A stretch of 11,768 nt of DNA from NCBI GenBank assembly GCA_035253685.1, contig DATFBR010000165.1, positions 1 through 11,768 of the forward strand, read 5' to 3'. Source of the stretch: DASRTE01 sp035253685. Its GTDB lineage: Bacteria; Actinomycetota; Actinomycetes; Jiangellales; Jiangellaceae. The position numbers and the translations under genes are program-made. Below, in pieces: positions 1 through 6,642 of the stretch (positions are counted from its first letter, which is position 1; the number at the start of each line of letters is the position of its first letter). Below the pieces are notes generated by a model. That model was not told the origin of the DNA. It did not search any database and was given only the letters and a program-made list of their open reading frames with translations.

Positions 1-251
1 GCCAGCCAGGCACGGTCGAGGGCGCGCGGCGGCGAAGCGACCCGGCGCCCGGCCAGCCGCCACGGCTGCTCGACCCGGACGACGGTGAACCCTGACCCCG
101 GCAGTTTCCTGGCCAGTGCCACGAGGTCGCGGGCCTCTAGGCCGCCGGCTGCGCCGTGGCCGAGTACGAGGACGCCGCGAGTTCGGCCCCGTGCCTCGTC
201 CACGGCGAGTCGGGCGTCGCCTTCGGGCGTCGGCACGACCAGGTCCGTCAC
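1..251 (-). CDS. Alpha/beta-hydrolase, KANL3/Tex30 type, partial (3' end outside window)
   Basis: The minus strand from the GTG at 251 reads open for 83 codons to the window edge, so the N-terminus is present and the C-terminus is missing. The translation opens VTDLVVPTPEGDARLAVDEA. It continues with GVLVLGHGAAGG at about residues 26-37, a beta strand followed by the HGxxGG oxyanion turn of small alpha/beta-hydrolases in the KANL3/Tex30 or dienelactone-hydrolase-like group. FTVVRVEQPWRLAGRR follows at about 55-70, as in actinobacterial members. The nucleophile and the rest of the triad lie outside the window, so activity and substrate cannot be judged. A TAGCGT hexamer 8 bases before GTG suggests a leaderless message. 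The gene is divergent from the GCS-like gene at 315. The family call is good; the function is unknown. Confidence 0.8.
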   Translation of the reverse strand, partial: MTDLVVPTPEGDARLAVDEARGRTRGVLVLGHGAAGGLEARDLVALARKLPGSGFTVVRVEQPWRLAGRRVASPPRALDRAWL

Positions 252-257
252 GGTTCG

Positions 258-281
258 GGACGCTACAGGCGTCCGTAGACT
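258..281. promoter_or_regulatory. Divergent promoter region with a perfect 6-bp dyad
   Basis: The gap between the hydrolase start (251) and the GCS-like start (315) holds GGACGC (258-263), a 5-base spacer and GCGTCC (269-274), a perfect inverted repeat. On the minus strand a TAGCGT hexamer (265 down to 260) lies inside the dyad, 8 bases from the hydrolase GTG. On the plus strand TAGACT (276-281) is a good -10 for the GCS-like gene, whose start lies 33 bases further on with a proper ribosome binding site. No good -35 is seen for either. A protein bound at the dyad could affect both promoters; this is inference. Confidence 0.4.
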
Positions 282-301
282 CGTGGCAGGCCAGGCGCGT
301 C

Positions 302-307
302 GGAGGG
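302..307 (+). promoter_or_regulatory. Ribosome binding site of the GCS-like gene
   Basis: GGAGGG lies 7 bases before the ATG at 315. It is one of the clearest Shine-Dalgarno sites in the window and fixes the start of the GCS-like gene against the many upstream GTG codons. Confidence 0.7.
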
Positions 308-314
308 ACCGGTC

Positions 315-1814
315 ATGGGCCGAGACATCGAGGTCACGGAGTTCACCCGCGAGGACCGGACCCGATTCCGCGAGAAGGTCAGGAAGAACCTCGTCGCCCT
401 GCGGGAGCTCGTCGACAGCGGACGGTTCGAGACCGGGCGCCGGCAGTGCGGCGTCGAGATGGAGGTGTACCTCACCGATCCGCTCGGGAACGCAGCGCCC
501 ATCAACGCCAAGCTGCTGGAGAACCTGGCCTCCTCCGGCTTCCAGACCGAGCTGGCACAGTTCAACATCGAGTTCGGTGTCAGTCCGCGAGTCCTGACCG
601 GTCACGTCTTCCACACGATCGACACCGAGCTGCGCCGCTCGCTGAATCACGCATACGACGTCGCGGAGCAGCTCGGCGCCCGAGTGATGATCATCGGCAT
701 CCTGCCGACACTCACCAGCTTCGACGTGACCGAACAGAACCTGTCGATGAACCCCCGGTACCGGGCTCTCAACGACATGATCCTGGCTGCCAGGGGCGAA
801 GACATCGTCATCCGGATCGAAGGCGAGGAGCTGCTCAGTACGCGGACCAACTCCATCGTCTTCGAGGCCGCCTGCACCTCCATGCAGCTGCACCTGCAGG
901 TGGATCCGTACGAGTTCGGCCTGTACTGGAACGCCGCACAGGCGATATCGGCGCCGCTGCTGGCCGTGGCGACCAACTCACCCTTCTTCCTCGGCAAGCA
1001 GCTCCACCACGAGACCCGGATCGCATTGTTCGAGCAGGCCGCCGACACCCGAACCGAGGAGCTGGTCCTGCAGGGCGTGCGCCCTCGGGTGTGGTTCGGC
1101 GAGAAGTGGCTCGACGAAGGTGAGGGGCTGTGGGAGCTGTTCGACGAGAACGTCCGGTACTTCCCGGCGCTGCTGCCGATCTGCGACGACAACGAGGATC
1201 CGGCGCAAGTGCTGTACGCCGGCGACGTGCCTCACCTGCCCGAGCTCACACTGCACAACGGCACGATCTACCGCTGGAACCGGCCGGTGTACGAGGTCTT
1301 CCGGGGACGGCCGCACATGCGGATCGAGAACCGGGTGTTGCCGGCCGGTCCGTCGGTGCCCGACTCGGTCGCCAACAGCGTCCTGTACTACGGACTGCTG
1401 CAGGGAATCGTCTCCCGTCCCCGGCCGCACCTGTGGGAGCAGATGAGCTTCGCCACCGCCAGGGACAACTTCTACGCCGCCGCCCGCGACGGACTCGGGG
1501 CGCGGCTGTACTGGCCGCGCGTTGGCGCTCAGGTGCCCGTGCCGGAGTTGATTTTGCGCCACCTGCTCCCGCTCGCCCGCCAGGGGCTGCTCGACTGGGG
1601 CGTCAACGAGGTCGACGTCGACTACTACCTCGGCATCATCGAGGACCGAACCCTCTCGGGCATGACCGGTGCCGACTGGCAGATCGCCACCTGGCGCACG
1701 CTCATACACGATCAGGGACTCGACCGTGCCGACGCGGCCCGGGAGCTCGTCCGGCGATACCAGCAACGCTCCTACGCGAGCACGCCGGTCCATACCTGGC
1801 CGGTCGGCGATTGA
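315..1814 (+). CDS. Glutamate-cysteine ligase-like protein (GCS2 family)
   Basis: This 499-residue protein looks like the carboxylate-amine ligases of the GCS2 superfamily (YbdK, EgtA, plant-type GshA), which join the gamma-carboxylate of glutamate to an amine using ATP. Visible motifs are the metal/ATP-binding strand CGVEMEVYL (about 45-53, acidic E48 and E50), FNIEF (83-87), SMQLHLQVDP (189-198), ATNSPFFLGK (219-228) and HMRIENRVLPAGPS (334-347). Members of about 500 residues are common in actinobacteria and are often annotated glutamate-cysteine ligase. Most such organisms make mycothiol, so the true substrate is uncertain and EgtA-like or other peptide-forming roles remain possible. The ATG at 315 is supported by GGAGGG at 302-307. 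The stop lies in a hairpin, and an AstE-like deacylase follows after 39 bases. Confidence 0.85.
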   Translation: MGRDIEVTEFTREDRTRFREKVRKNLVALRELVDSGRFETGRRQCGVEMEVYLTDPLGNAAPINAKLLENLASSGFQTELAQFNIEFGVSPRVLTGHVFHTIDTELRRSLNHAYDVAEQLGARVMIIGILPTLTSFDVTEQNLSMNPRYRALNDMILAARGEDIVIRIEGEELLSTRTNSIVFEAACTSMQLHLQVDPYEFGLYWNAAQAISAPLLAVATNSPFFLGKQLHHETRIALFEQAADTRTEELVLQGVRPRVWFGEKWLDEGEGLWELFDENVRYFPALLPICDDNEDPAQVLYAGDVPHLPELTLHNGTIYRWNRPVYEVFRGRPHMRIENRVLPAGPSVPDSVANSVLYYGLLQGIVSRPRPHLWEQMSFATARDNFYAAARDGLGARLYWPRVGAQVPVPELILRHLLPLARQGLLDWGVNEVDVDYYLGIIEDRTLSGMTGADWQIATWRTLIHDQGLDRADAARELVRRYQQRSYASTPVHTWPVGD

Positions 1815-1819
1815 CCGGC
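1799..1819 (+). terminator. Hairpin spanning the stop codon of the GCS-like gene
   Basis: GCCGGTC (1799-1805) and GACCGGC (1813-1819) form a perfect 7-bp inverted repeat around a 7-base loop. The TGA stop (1812-1814) overlaps the loop and right arm. No T-run follows. It may end or weaken transcription before the deacylase gene, which seems to have its own promoter. It could also be a chance GC-rich dyad. Confidence 0.35.
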
Positions 1820-1837
1820 GCGTCGACGTGGGACCGA

Positions 1838-1845
1838 TATACTCT
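1838..1845 (+). promoter_or_regulatory. Candidate leaderless promoter of the AstE-like gene
   Basis: TATACT (1838-1843), with an overlapping TACTCT (1840-1845), stands 8-10 bases before the GTG at 1854, with no ribosome binding site between. That geometry is typical of leaderless actinobacterial genes. A TTGACC at 1811-1816 looks like a -35, but it is 21 bases from TATACT, too far for a standard spacer. Confidence 0.5.
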
Positions 1846-1853
1846 GTCCCCTC

Positions 1854-2906
1854 GTGACTGACCTCTACCACCGCTTCGACGGATACGACGATCTCAAGTC
1901 TCTGTTGGAGGGTTCGGACGAGGACTTCCTGCTCGAGCTCGGCGGCAAGCCGGCTCTGATCCGCATCCCCGCCGCCCTCACCGCGGTCAACCCACGGGCG
2001 CGGCTGGTCGCGTGCCTCCTGCACGGCAACGAACCGTCCGGCTATCGGGCGGTGATCGAGGTCCTGCGGCGCCGGGAGGAGTACCCGTTCGACCTGTGGG
2101 TGCTGATCGGCAACGTCCGGGCAGCGACGGAGAGAGGCTGGTACGCCCACCGCTACCTGGACGATCAAGAGGACTTCAACCGGGTCTGGGATTCCGGGCC
2201 GGCCACGACCCGCATGCGCCGCTGCGCCCGGTCGATGCTCGAGGAGCTGCGGGCTGCCGACCTCGAGGCCGCCATCGACCTGCACAACAACACCGGGCAG
2301 AACCCTTTCTACGCGATACTTCCCGCGCCCAGCCTGGAGGGAATGCGGCTGGCGGCCATGTGCGCCGATCTGCTGCTGCGGTGGAGCTTCACGGCCCACA
2401 CCCTGATGGAGGCGCTGGCCGACCGTTGCCCCACCGCGGCCGTCGAATGCGGGCTGCCGCACCTGCCCGACGGGGCCGTATTCGCCACCAGAGTTCTCCG
2501 GCGCTTCCTCGACGCGGACGGCTTCGCGGTGCCTTCGGGCGGTCTCGTTCCCCGGCCCAGCCGCATCGTCGAGATGGTCCATCGGGTGACGGTGCATCAC
2601 GAAGTGGCGTTCACCTTCGGTACCGAACTCGACGATCTCACCGACCTGGCCATCGTCCCGGGTCTGGATGAGTACAACTTCGGGATGCTGCCGGCGGGGC
2701 AGACGATCGGCCACATCGATCCCGGTGCAGCGATGCCGCTGCTCGCCACCGACATGGGAGGACGCAACGTCACCGGGCGGCTGTTCCACGCGACACCGGA
2801 CGGGCGGATCGTGACCGCCGAGCACACGACACCGATCATGATGACCACCTCGGTCGAGCAGGCGCGTCGCGACTGCCTCTTCTACACCGCAGTCCACGTC
2901 GACTAG
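1854..2906 (+). CDS. AstE/aspartoacylase-like zinc deacylase (M14 superfamily)
   Basis: This 350-residue protein belongs to the succinylglutamate desuccinylase/aspartoacylase family, zinc enzymes that hydrolyse N-acyl amino acids. The zinc site is visible as HGNE (H57, E60) and DLHNN (H144). EDFNRVW (N109, R110) matches the substrate-carboxylate-binding DLNRxF motif, and E198 in AVECG fits the catalytic glutamate. The C-terminal third (about 270-345) is rich in beta structure, as in the cap domain of the family. The GTG start has no Shine-Dalgarno site but lies just after a good -10, so it is probably leaderless. It follows a GCS2-family ligase, so the natural substrate may be a gamma-glutamyl or related amide rather than succinylglutamate; no other arginine-catabolism gene is seen. 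The stop overlaps the SRAP stop on the other strand. Confidence 0.85.
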   Translation: MTDLYHRFDGYDDLKSLLEGSDEDFLLELGGKPALIRIPAALTAVNPRARLVACLLHGNEPSGYRAVIEVLRRREEYPFDLWVLIGNVRAATERGWYAHRYLDDQEDFNRVWDSGPATTRMRRCARSMLEELRAADLEAAIDLHNNTGQNPFYAILPAPSLEGMRLAAMCADLLLRWSFTAHTLMEALADRCPTAAVECGLPHLPDGAVFATRVLRRFLDADGFAVPSGGLVPRPSRIVEMVHRVTVHHEVAFTFGTELDDLTDLAIVPGLDEYNFGMLPAGQTIGHIDPGAAMPLLATDMGGRNVTGRLFHATPDGRIVTAEHTTPIMMTTSVEQARRDCLFYTAVHVD

Positions 2907-3652
2907 AACAAGACGTCCTCGTCGCGGTCTGCGGGCAGCGGCTGGACGAGCTGCGGCCCGTTGTTGTCGACCTTGTTGACCTCGGTCGAGACCGGGTACG
3001 CCTCGAGCAGGCCCGGCGCGGCCGGGACGAGCAGCCTGCGGAGGGCCTCGACGTCCTCGGTACCAGGGTCCAGCCACGCTGCCCAGTCCGCGGGTTCGAC
3101 GATCATGGGAGCACGGTCGTGGATCTGGCCGATGTCGTCCTTGGCCGTCGTCGTCAGGACAACCGACGTCCAGCGGAATGCGTCCGGATCGTCGTCATCG
3201 GGAACCGTCGGGTCGCGCCAGATCTCGTAGAGGCCGGCGATGGCCATGACGCCGCCGTCGCGGGGGCGGATGAAGAACGGCTGCTTCTTCCCCCGGACCT
3301 CGCCGTACCACTCGTAGAAGCCGTCGGCCGGTAACAGGCACCGGCGCAGGGCGAACGCACGACGGAACGCCGGCTTCTCGTGCGCGGTCTCGACCCGGGC
3401 GTTGATCAACCTGTTGCCCATCGCGAGATCCTTGGCCCACGACGGCACGAGCCCCCACCGCAGCACCGTCAGGCGGCGTTCGGGCGGGTCCTCCGGTGCG
3501 TCGCGCCTGCGGCGGGTCAGAACGGCGTAGACATCCTTGGTCGGCGCGACGTTCCAGTCGGGTTCGAGGCGCTCCCGGACGTCGATCCGGTCGACGCCGA
3601 ACTCCTCGGCCAGTTCGTCGGCGCTGTGGCTGACCGCGTACCTTCCGCACAT
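2903..3652 (-). CDS. SRAP domain protein (HMCES/YedK family, abasic-site DNA-protein crosslinker)
   Basis: The protein has 249 residues. The family forms a thiazolidine crosslink between its Cys2 and an abasic site in single-stranded DNA, shielding it from breakage. The start was set at the ATG at 3652, although the frame is open further upstream, because the product must begin MCGRYAV so that Cys2 becomes N-terminal after methionine removal. The other active-site residues are present: N84 in INARVET, E114 in DGFYEWYG and H178 in QIHDRAPMIV. WGLVPSWAKD (66-75) is also a family motif. The length is normal. The ribosome binding site is weak (GCAGG). No actinobacterial LexA box was recognised upstream, so SOS control cannot be claimed. 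It is divergent from the DoxX gene and convergent with the deacylase. Confidence 0.95.
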   Translation of the reverse strand: MCGRYAVSHSADELAEEFGVDRIDVRERLEPDWNVAPTKDVYAVLTRRRRDAPEDPPERRLTVLRWGLVPSWAKDLAMGNRLINARVETAHEKPAFRRAFALRRCLLPADGFYEWYGEVRGKKQPFFIRPRDGGVMAIAGLYEIWRDPTVPDDDDPDAFRWTSVVLTTTAKDDIGQIHDRAPMIVEPADWAAWLDPGTEDVEALRRLLVPAAPGLLEAYPVSTEVNKVDNNGPQLVQPLPADRDEDVLF

Positions 3653-3668
3653 CCCGTCAGCCTGCCAT

Positions 3669-3690
3669 GCCCCGGTAACGGGTTCGGGGC
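3669..3690. promoter_or_regulatory. Nested dyads between the divergent SRAP and DoxX genes
   Basis: In the 64-base gap between the two starts, GCCCCG (3669-3674) pairs with CGGGGC (3685-3690). Inside it, CCCG (3671-3674) can pair with CGGG (3679-3682). It is a possible operator for either gene, or a G/C-rich coincidence. No convincing -10 was found in the gap. Confidence 0.25.
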
Positions 3691-3716
3691 CACCGCTTTC
3701 GTGGTAGGGAAGGCAT

Positions 3717-4271
3717 ATGAGCCTGGTCCGTTTCGTCGCCCGCCCGATGCTCGCATCGATCTTCATCGTGCAGGGCTTGAAGACCCTCCGCGACCCCGAC
3801 TCCGCCGTCAGTCAGGCCAAGCCGGTCACCGACCGGGTCACGCCGCTGCTGGAGAAGCACGTGCCGCAGGCGCCCACCGACCCTCGCACCCTGGTGCGCA
3901 TCAACGCGGCCGTCCACGTGGGCGCCGGCGCCCTGCTCGCCACGGGCACGTTCCCCCGGCTGGCGTCGTTGCTGCTGGCCGGCTCGATGGTGCCCACCAC
4001 CATCGCCGGTTACCCCTTCTGGCAGGGCGGTGACCCGGAGGAGAAGGCCCGGCTGCGGCAGCGTTTCCTGGAGAACGTCGGCGTCACCGGTGGGCTGCTG
4101 CTCGCCGCCGTCGACACCGAGGGTCGGCCCGGGCTGGGCTGGCGGGCCCGGCACGCCGCCACCGATGCCAAGCGGGCGGCGCGGGGGGCCAAGCGGGAGG
4201 CGAAGCTCACGGCTCGGGCCGCCAAGGCAGAGGTCCGCAACAAGGCACACAAGGTCCTGCCCGGTCGCTGA
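3717..4271 (+). CDS. DoxX family membrane protein
   Basis: This 184-residue protein has four hydrophobic stretches (about 4-22, 60-78, 82-98 and 118-133). It opens with RPMLASIFIVQGLKTLRDP, the typical first helix of actinobacterial DoxX-like proteins, and has VRINAAVHVGAGALLATG and RLASLLLAGSMVPTTIAGYPFW later. DoxX proteins lie in the cytoplasmic membrane and are linked to redox stress in mycobacteria, but the biochemical role is unclear. The last 45 residues are mostly Ala, Lys and Arg with a regular spacing of basic residues, probably a cytoplasmic helical tail. The ATG at 3717 is preceded by AGGGAAGG (3706-3713). The gene is convergent with topoisomerase IB, only 22 bases away. The family call is firm; a physiological role cannot be given. 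Confidence 0.85.
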   Translation: MSLVRFVARPMLASIFIVQGLKTLRDPDSAVSQAKPVTDRVTPLLEKHVPQAPTDPRTLVRINAAVHVGAGALLATGTFPRLASLLLAGSMVPTTIAGYPFWQGGDPEEKARLRQRFLENVGVTGGLLLAAVDTEGRPGLGWRARHAATDAKRAARGAKREAKLTARAAKAEVRNKAHKVLPGR

Positions 4272-4287
4272 GCCGCTCCGGCCGACC
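4263..4287. terminator. Weak dyad at the DoxX/topoisomerase convergent junction
   Basis: GGTCG (4263-4267) can pair with CGACC (4283-4287) across the DoxX TGA stop and the 22-base gap. The stem is only 5 bp with a 15-base loop and no T-run, so it is a weak candidate terminator for convergent transcripts. Confidence 0.2.
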
Positions 4288-4293
4288 ATCCAC

Positions 4294-5307
4294 TCAACTC
4301 GTCAGCAGGCGGAGCACGGCGCGCTCCACCGCCCCGTGCAGGAACGGACCCTCCCCGCCGTCGCGGGTGGCGCGCTCCAGCGCCGCCATGACGGTGCTGC
4401 CCTCGTCGTAGAGGTCCACGATCCGCGGGTCGACGTAGGAGGCTCGTGCCACCGCCGGTGTGTTGCCGAGGTACTCCGCGACCTCTTGATAGGCCCGGGC
4501 GACCGCGCGTTTGCGTTTGCCCGGTGAGTTTGCGACCTCCCGCGAGACCGCGAGGGCCACGGCCATCAGCACGGTGGCGTGCCACGTGCGGAAGTCCTTG
4601 GCCGTCGCATCGACCCCGATGACCTCCCGCAGGTACGCGTTGATGTCGTCGCTGCGGATGTCGGCCCAGTGGCGGCCCCGCTTGTACGCGAGCAGTTCCG
4701 GTTGGCCGTCGCGCCGGCGGAGCAGTCCCCGCACGACGGCACGCAGGTCGTCGTCCGCGAGGTGTTGGATCCGCTGCTTGCCGTTCTTGGCCGGGTAGTC
4801 GAAGACGACCGCACCGCCCGCGAGGGACACGTGCTCGCGCCGGATGGTGGCCAGCCCGTACGAGCCGTTCTCGTCGGCGTACTGCTCGCCGCCGATCCGG
4901 AAGAATCCGAGGTCGAGGAGTTGGAAGGCGGCCGCGAGGACGCGCTCGCGCGGGTATCCGGGAAGGCGGACGTGCTCCGCGACGGCCGCCCGTGCCTGCG
5001 GCAGCCGCCGCGCGACGAGAAGGACCTGGTCGTGCTTCGCCCGGTCCCGGAGGACCCGCCAATGGTCGTGGTAGCGGTACTGCCGCCGCCCGGCGGCGTC
5101 GGTGCCCACGGCCTGGATATGGCCGTTCGGCACCGGACAGATCCAGACATCGCGCCAGGCCGGCGGCAGCACGAGGTCGCGGATGCGGGCGAGCACATCG
5201 GGCTCGGTCACCGGCCGGCCGTCGGGCCACTGGTAGGTGAAACCGCGGCCGCGGCGCTTCCGGACGATCCCGGCGCCGGCGCAGTCGACGCGACGCAGGC
5301 GGGGCAT
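4294..5307 (-). CDS. DNA topoisomerase IB (poxvirus/bacterial type)
   Basis: The protein has 337 residues. Type IB enzymes relax supercoils by a transient 3'-phosphotyrosyl link. An N-terminal beta-rich domain (about 20-85, including YQWPDGRPV and PPAWRDVWICP) is followed by the catalytic domain. The active site matches vaccinia topoisomerase: R137 in FFRIGG (vaccinia R130), K174 in PAKNGK (K167), R240 in KDFRTW (R223), N282 in LGNTPAV (H265) and nucleophile Y291 in ASYVDPR (Y274). The spacings R-K (37) and His/Asn-Tyr (9) equal those of vaccinia. Asn in place of His is known in some bacterial members. The ATG at 5307 has only a weak GAGG upstream. It is divergent from aroA with 30 bases between. 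The enzyme is an accessory topoisomerase common in actinobacteria. Confidence 0.93.
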   Translation of the reverse strand: MPRLRRVDCAGAGIVRKRRGRGFTYQWPDGRPVTEPDVLARIRDLVLPPAWRDVWICPVPNGHIQAVGTDAAGRRQYRYHDHWRVLRDRAKHDQVLLVARRLPQARAAVAEHVRLPGYPRERVLAAAFQLLDLGFFRIGGEQYADENGSYGLATIRREHVSLAGGAVVFDYPAKNGKQRIQHLADDDLRAVVRGLLRRRDGQPELLAYKRGRHWADIRSDDINAYLREVIGVDATAKDFRTWHATVLMAVALAVSREVANSPGKRKRAVARAYQEVAEYLGNTPAVARASYVDPRIVDLYDEGSTVMAALERATRDGGEGPFLHGAVERAVLRLLTS

Positions 5308-5324
5308 GACCTCGGTGTACCCGC

Positions 5325-5330
5325 GATACT
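5325..5330 (+). promoter_or_regulatory. Candidate leaderless promoter of aroA
   Basis: GATACT lies 7 bases before the aroA ATG at 5338, within the 30-base gap to the divergent topoisomerase gene, and no Shine-Dalgarno site is present. The spacing would put transcription start at or next to the A of ATG. No -35 match was seen. Confidence 0.45.
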
Positions 5331-5337
5331 GACCCTC

Positions 5338-6642
5338 ATGCCGCCGGGCAGTGGGACGACCTCGATGCCGGAAGGGTGCTGGTCGGCGCCGTCCGCGACC
5401 GGACCGCTGGATGCCGTCGTGCCGATGCCGGGGTCGAAGTCGCTGACCAACAGGGCCCTGGTGCTGGCCGGCATCGCCGATGCGCCCAGCATCATCCGCC
5501 GCCCGCTGCGGGCTCGCGACACCCTGCTCATGGCCGGTGCGCTGCAGACGCTCGGGGTCGCCGTGGACACCGCCGGAGTTGACTGGCCGGTCGTTCCCGC
5601 CCCCTTGACCGGTCTCGGTGACATCGACTGCGGGCTGGCCGGCACCGTGATGCGATTCGTCCCACCGGTGGCGGTGACGGCCACCGGCGAGGTCCGGTTC
5701 GACGGCGATCCCCGTGCACGGGACCGCCCGGTCGGACCCCTCCTCCGGGCCTTGCGCACGCTCGGCGCCGAGATCGACGACGGCGGTCGCGGCGCCCTGC
5801 CGTTCGTCGTCTACGGCGGCGGCCGGCTGGCCGGCGGGTCAGTGACGATCGACGCGTCGGCGTCGTCGCAGTTCATCAGCGGCCTGCTGCTTGCCGGTGC
5901 CCGCTACGAGCAGGGCGTGACAGTTCAGCACGTGGGCAAGCCGCTGCCCTCCGAGCCACACATCGCGATGACCGTGGGGATGCTCCGGGCGGCGGGCGTC
6001 CTCGTCGACGAGGAGCCGAACACCTGGCGGATCCCGCCCGGCCCGGTGAAGGCACTCGACTTGCTCGTGGAGCCTGATCTGTCCAACGCCGCGCCCTTCC
6101 TCGCCGCCGCCCTCGTCGTCGGCGGCTCCGTACGGGTACCGGACTGGCCGGAGCACACGGCCCAGGCAGGAGCCACGCTGCCCGGACTGCTGACGGCGAT
6201 GGGCGGCGACTGCCGGCTCGAGACCGGCGGCCTCGTCGTCCACGGCTCGGCACGGATCCGGGGCCTCGACGCCAACCTGCACGACGTCGGGGAGCTGGCA
6301 CCCGTCCTGGCTGCACTGGCGGCCCTGGCCGACTCGACCTCCCGTCTGTGGGGAATCGCCCACCTGCGCGGCCACGAGACCGACCGCCTCGCGGTGCTCG
6401 CCACCGAGCTCGGCTAGCTCGGCGCCGGCGTGACGGAGACCGCAGACGGGCTGGAGATCCGACCCCGCCCGCTGCGCGGCGGGACGTTCCGGACCTACGG
6501 CGACCACCGGATGGCGCAGGCTGCGGCTCTCCTGGGCCTGGCGGTCCCTGGCGTCGAGATCGAGGACGTCGAGAGCACCGCCAAGACGTTCCCGGACTTC
6601 GTCGGCCGGTGGGCGCGAATGCTCGGCGGCGACCCGGCGTGA
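5338..6642 (+). pseudogene. aroA: aroA, EPSP synthase; full-length frame interrupted by one in-frame TAG (codon 360)
   Basis: EPSP synthase (3-phosphoshikimate 1-carboxyvinyltransferase) performs the sixth shikimate step, joining PEP to shikimate-3-phosphate. The frame has the usual length (434 codons). Motifs in order are PGSKSLTNRA (31-40, catalytic-site K34), DCGLAGTVMRFVPP (97-110), ASASSQFISGLLLA (173-186), KPLPSEPHI (201-209), HDVGELAPVLA (315-325), RGHETDR (344-350) and, beyond the stop, YGDHRMA (387-393) and the family C-terminus. Codon 360 is TAG (6415-6417). Terminated product would be 359 residues and lack DHRMA, so it should be inactive. The downstream frame is undamaged, and GTG at 6430 could restart a 70-residue fragment, though without a ribosome binding site. 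The true stop overlaps the rsgA start. I class it as broken, but sequence error or amber readthrough are real alternatives. The start is the ATG after a leaderless-type -10. Confidence 0.9.
6415..6417 (+). other. In-frame amber codon inside aroA
   Basis: The codons read GAG CTC GGC TAG CTC GGC GCC GGC GTG. In E. coli AroA, as I recall it, the matching stretch is ATELRKVGAEV, which aligns without gaps to ATELG-TAG-LGAGV, so TAG replaces one residue (Lys there) and nothing is inserted or lost. A single base change from AAG, CAG, GAG, TGG, TCG or TTG would make it. Confidence 0.95.

Noticed and set aside
85..597. Plus-strand open frame at the left end
   Set aside because: It is antisense to the hydrolase and out of frame with the GCS-like gene, with a Ser/Arg/Thr-rich translation typical of a shadow.
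1811..1843. TTGACC/TATACT as a standard -35/-10 pair
   Set aside because: The spacer is 21 bases and the TTGACC lies in the hairpin at the stop of the upstream gene; only the -10 is kept.
978..3077. 699-codon open frame on the minus strand
   Set aside because: It is antisense to the GCS-like and deacylase genes, rich in Arg, Gly and Pro, and matches no family; a known effect of strong G/C bias at third positions.
3653..3716. LexA box upstream of SRAP
   Set aside because: AAC-GG-GTT at 3677-3684 has the wrong spacing and flanks for the actinobacterial CGAAC-N4-GTTCG site.
3653..3766. 38-residue N-terminal extension of SRAP
   Set aside because: SRAP needs Cys2 exposed at its N-terminus; the MCGRYAV start at 3652 is the only sensible one, and the extension would overlap the DoxX gene.
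4579..5337. Open frame extending aroA upstream by 253 codons
   Set aside because: It is antisense to the topoisomerase IB gene, whose catalytic residues are all present. EPSP synthase homology begins soon after the ATG at 5338.
6348..6638. N-terminal extension of the rsgA frame into aroA
   Set aside because: The extra part is aroA read in another frame; the GTG at 6639 gives a normal RsgA length and the usual stop-start overlap.
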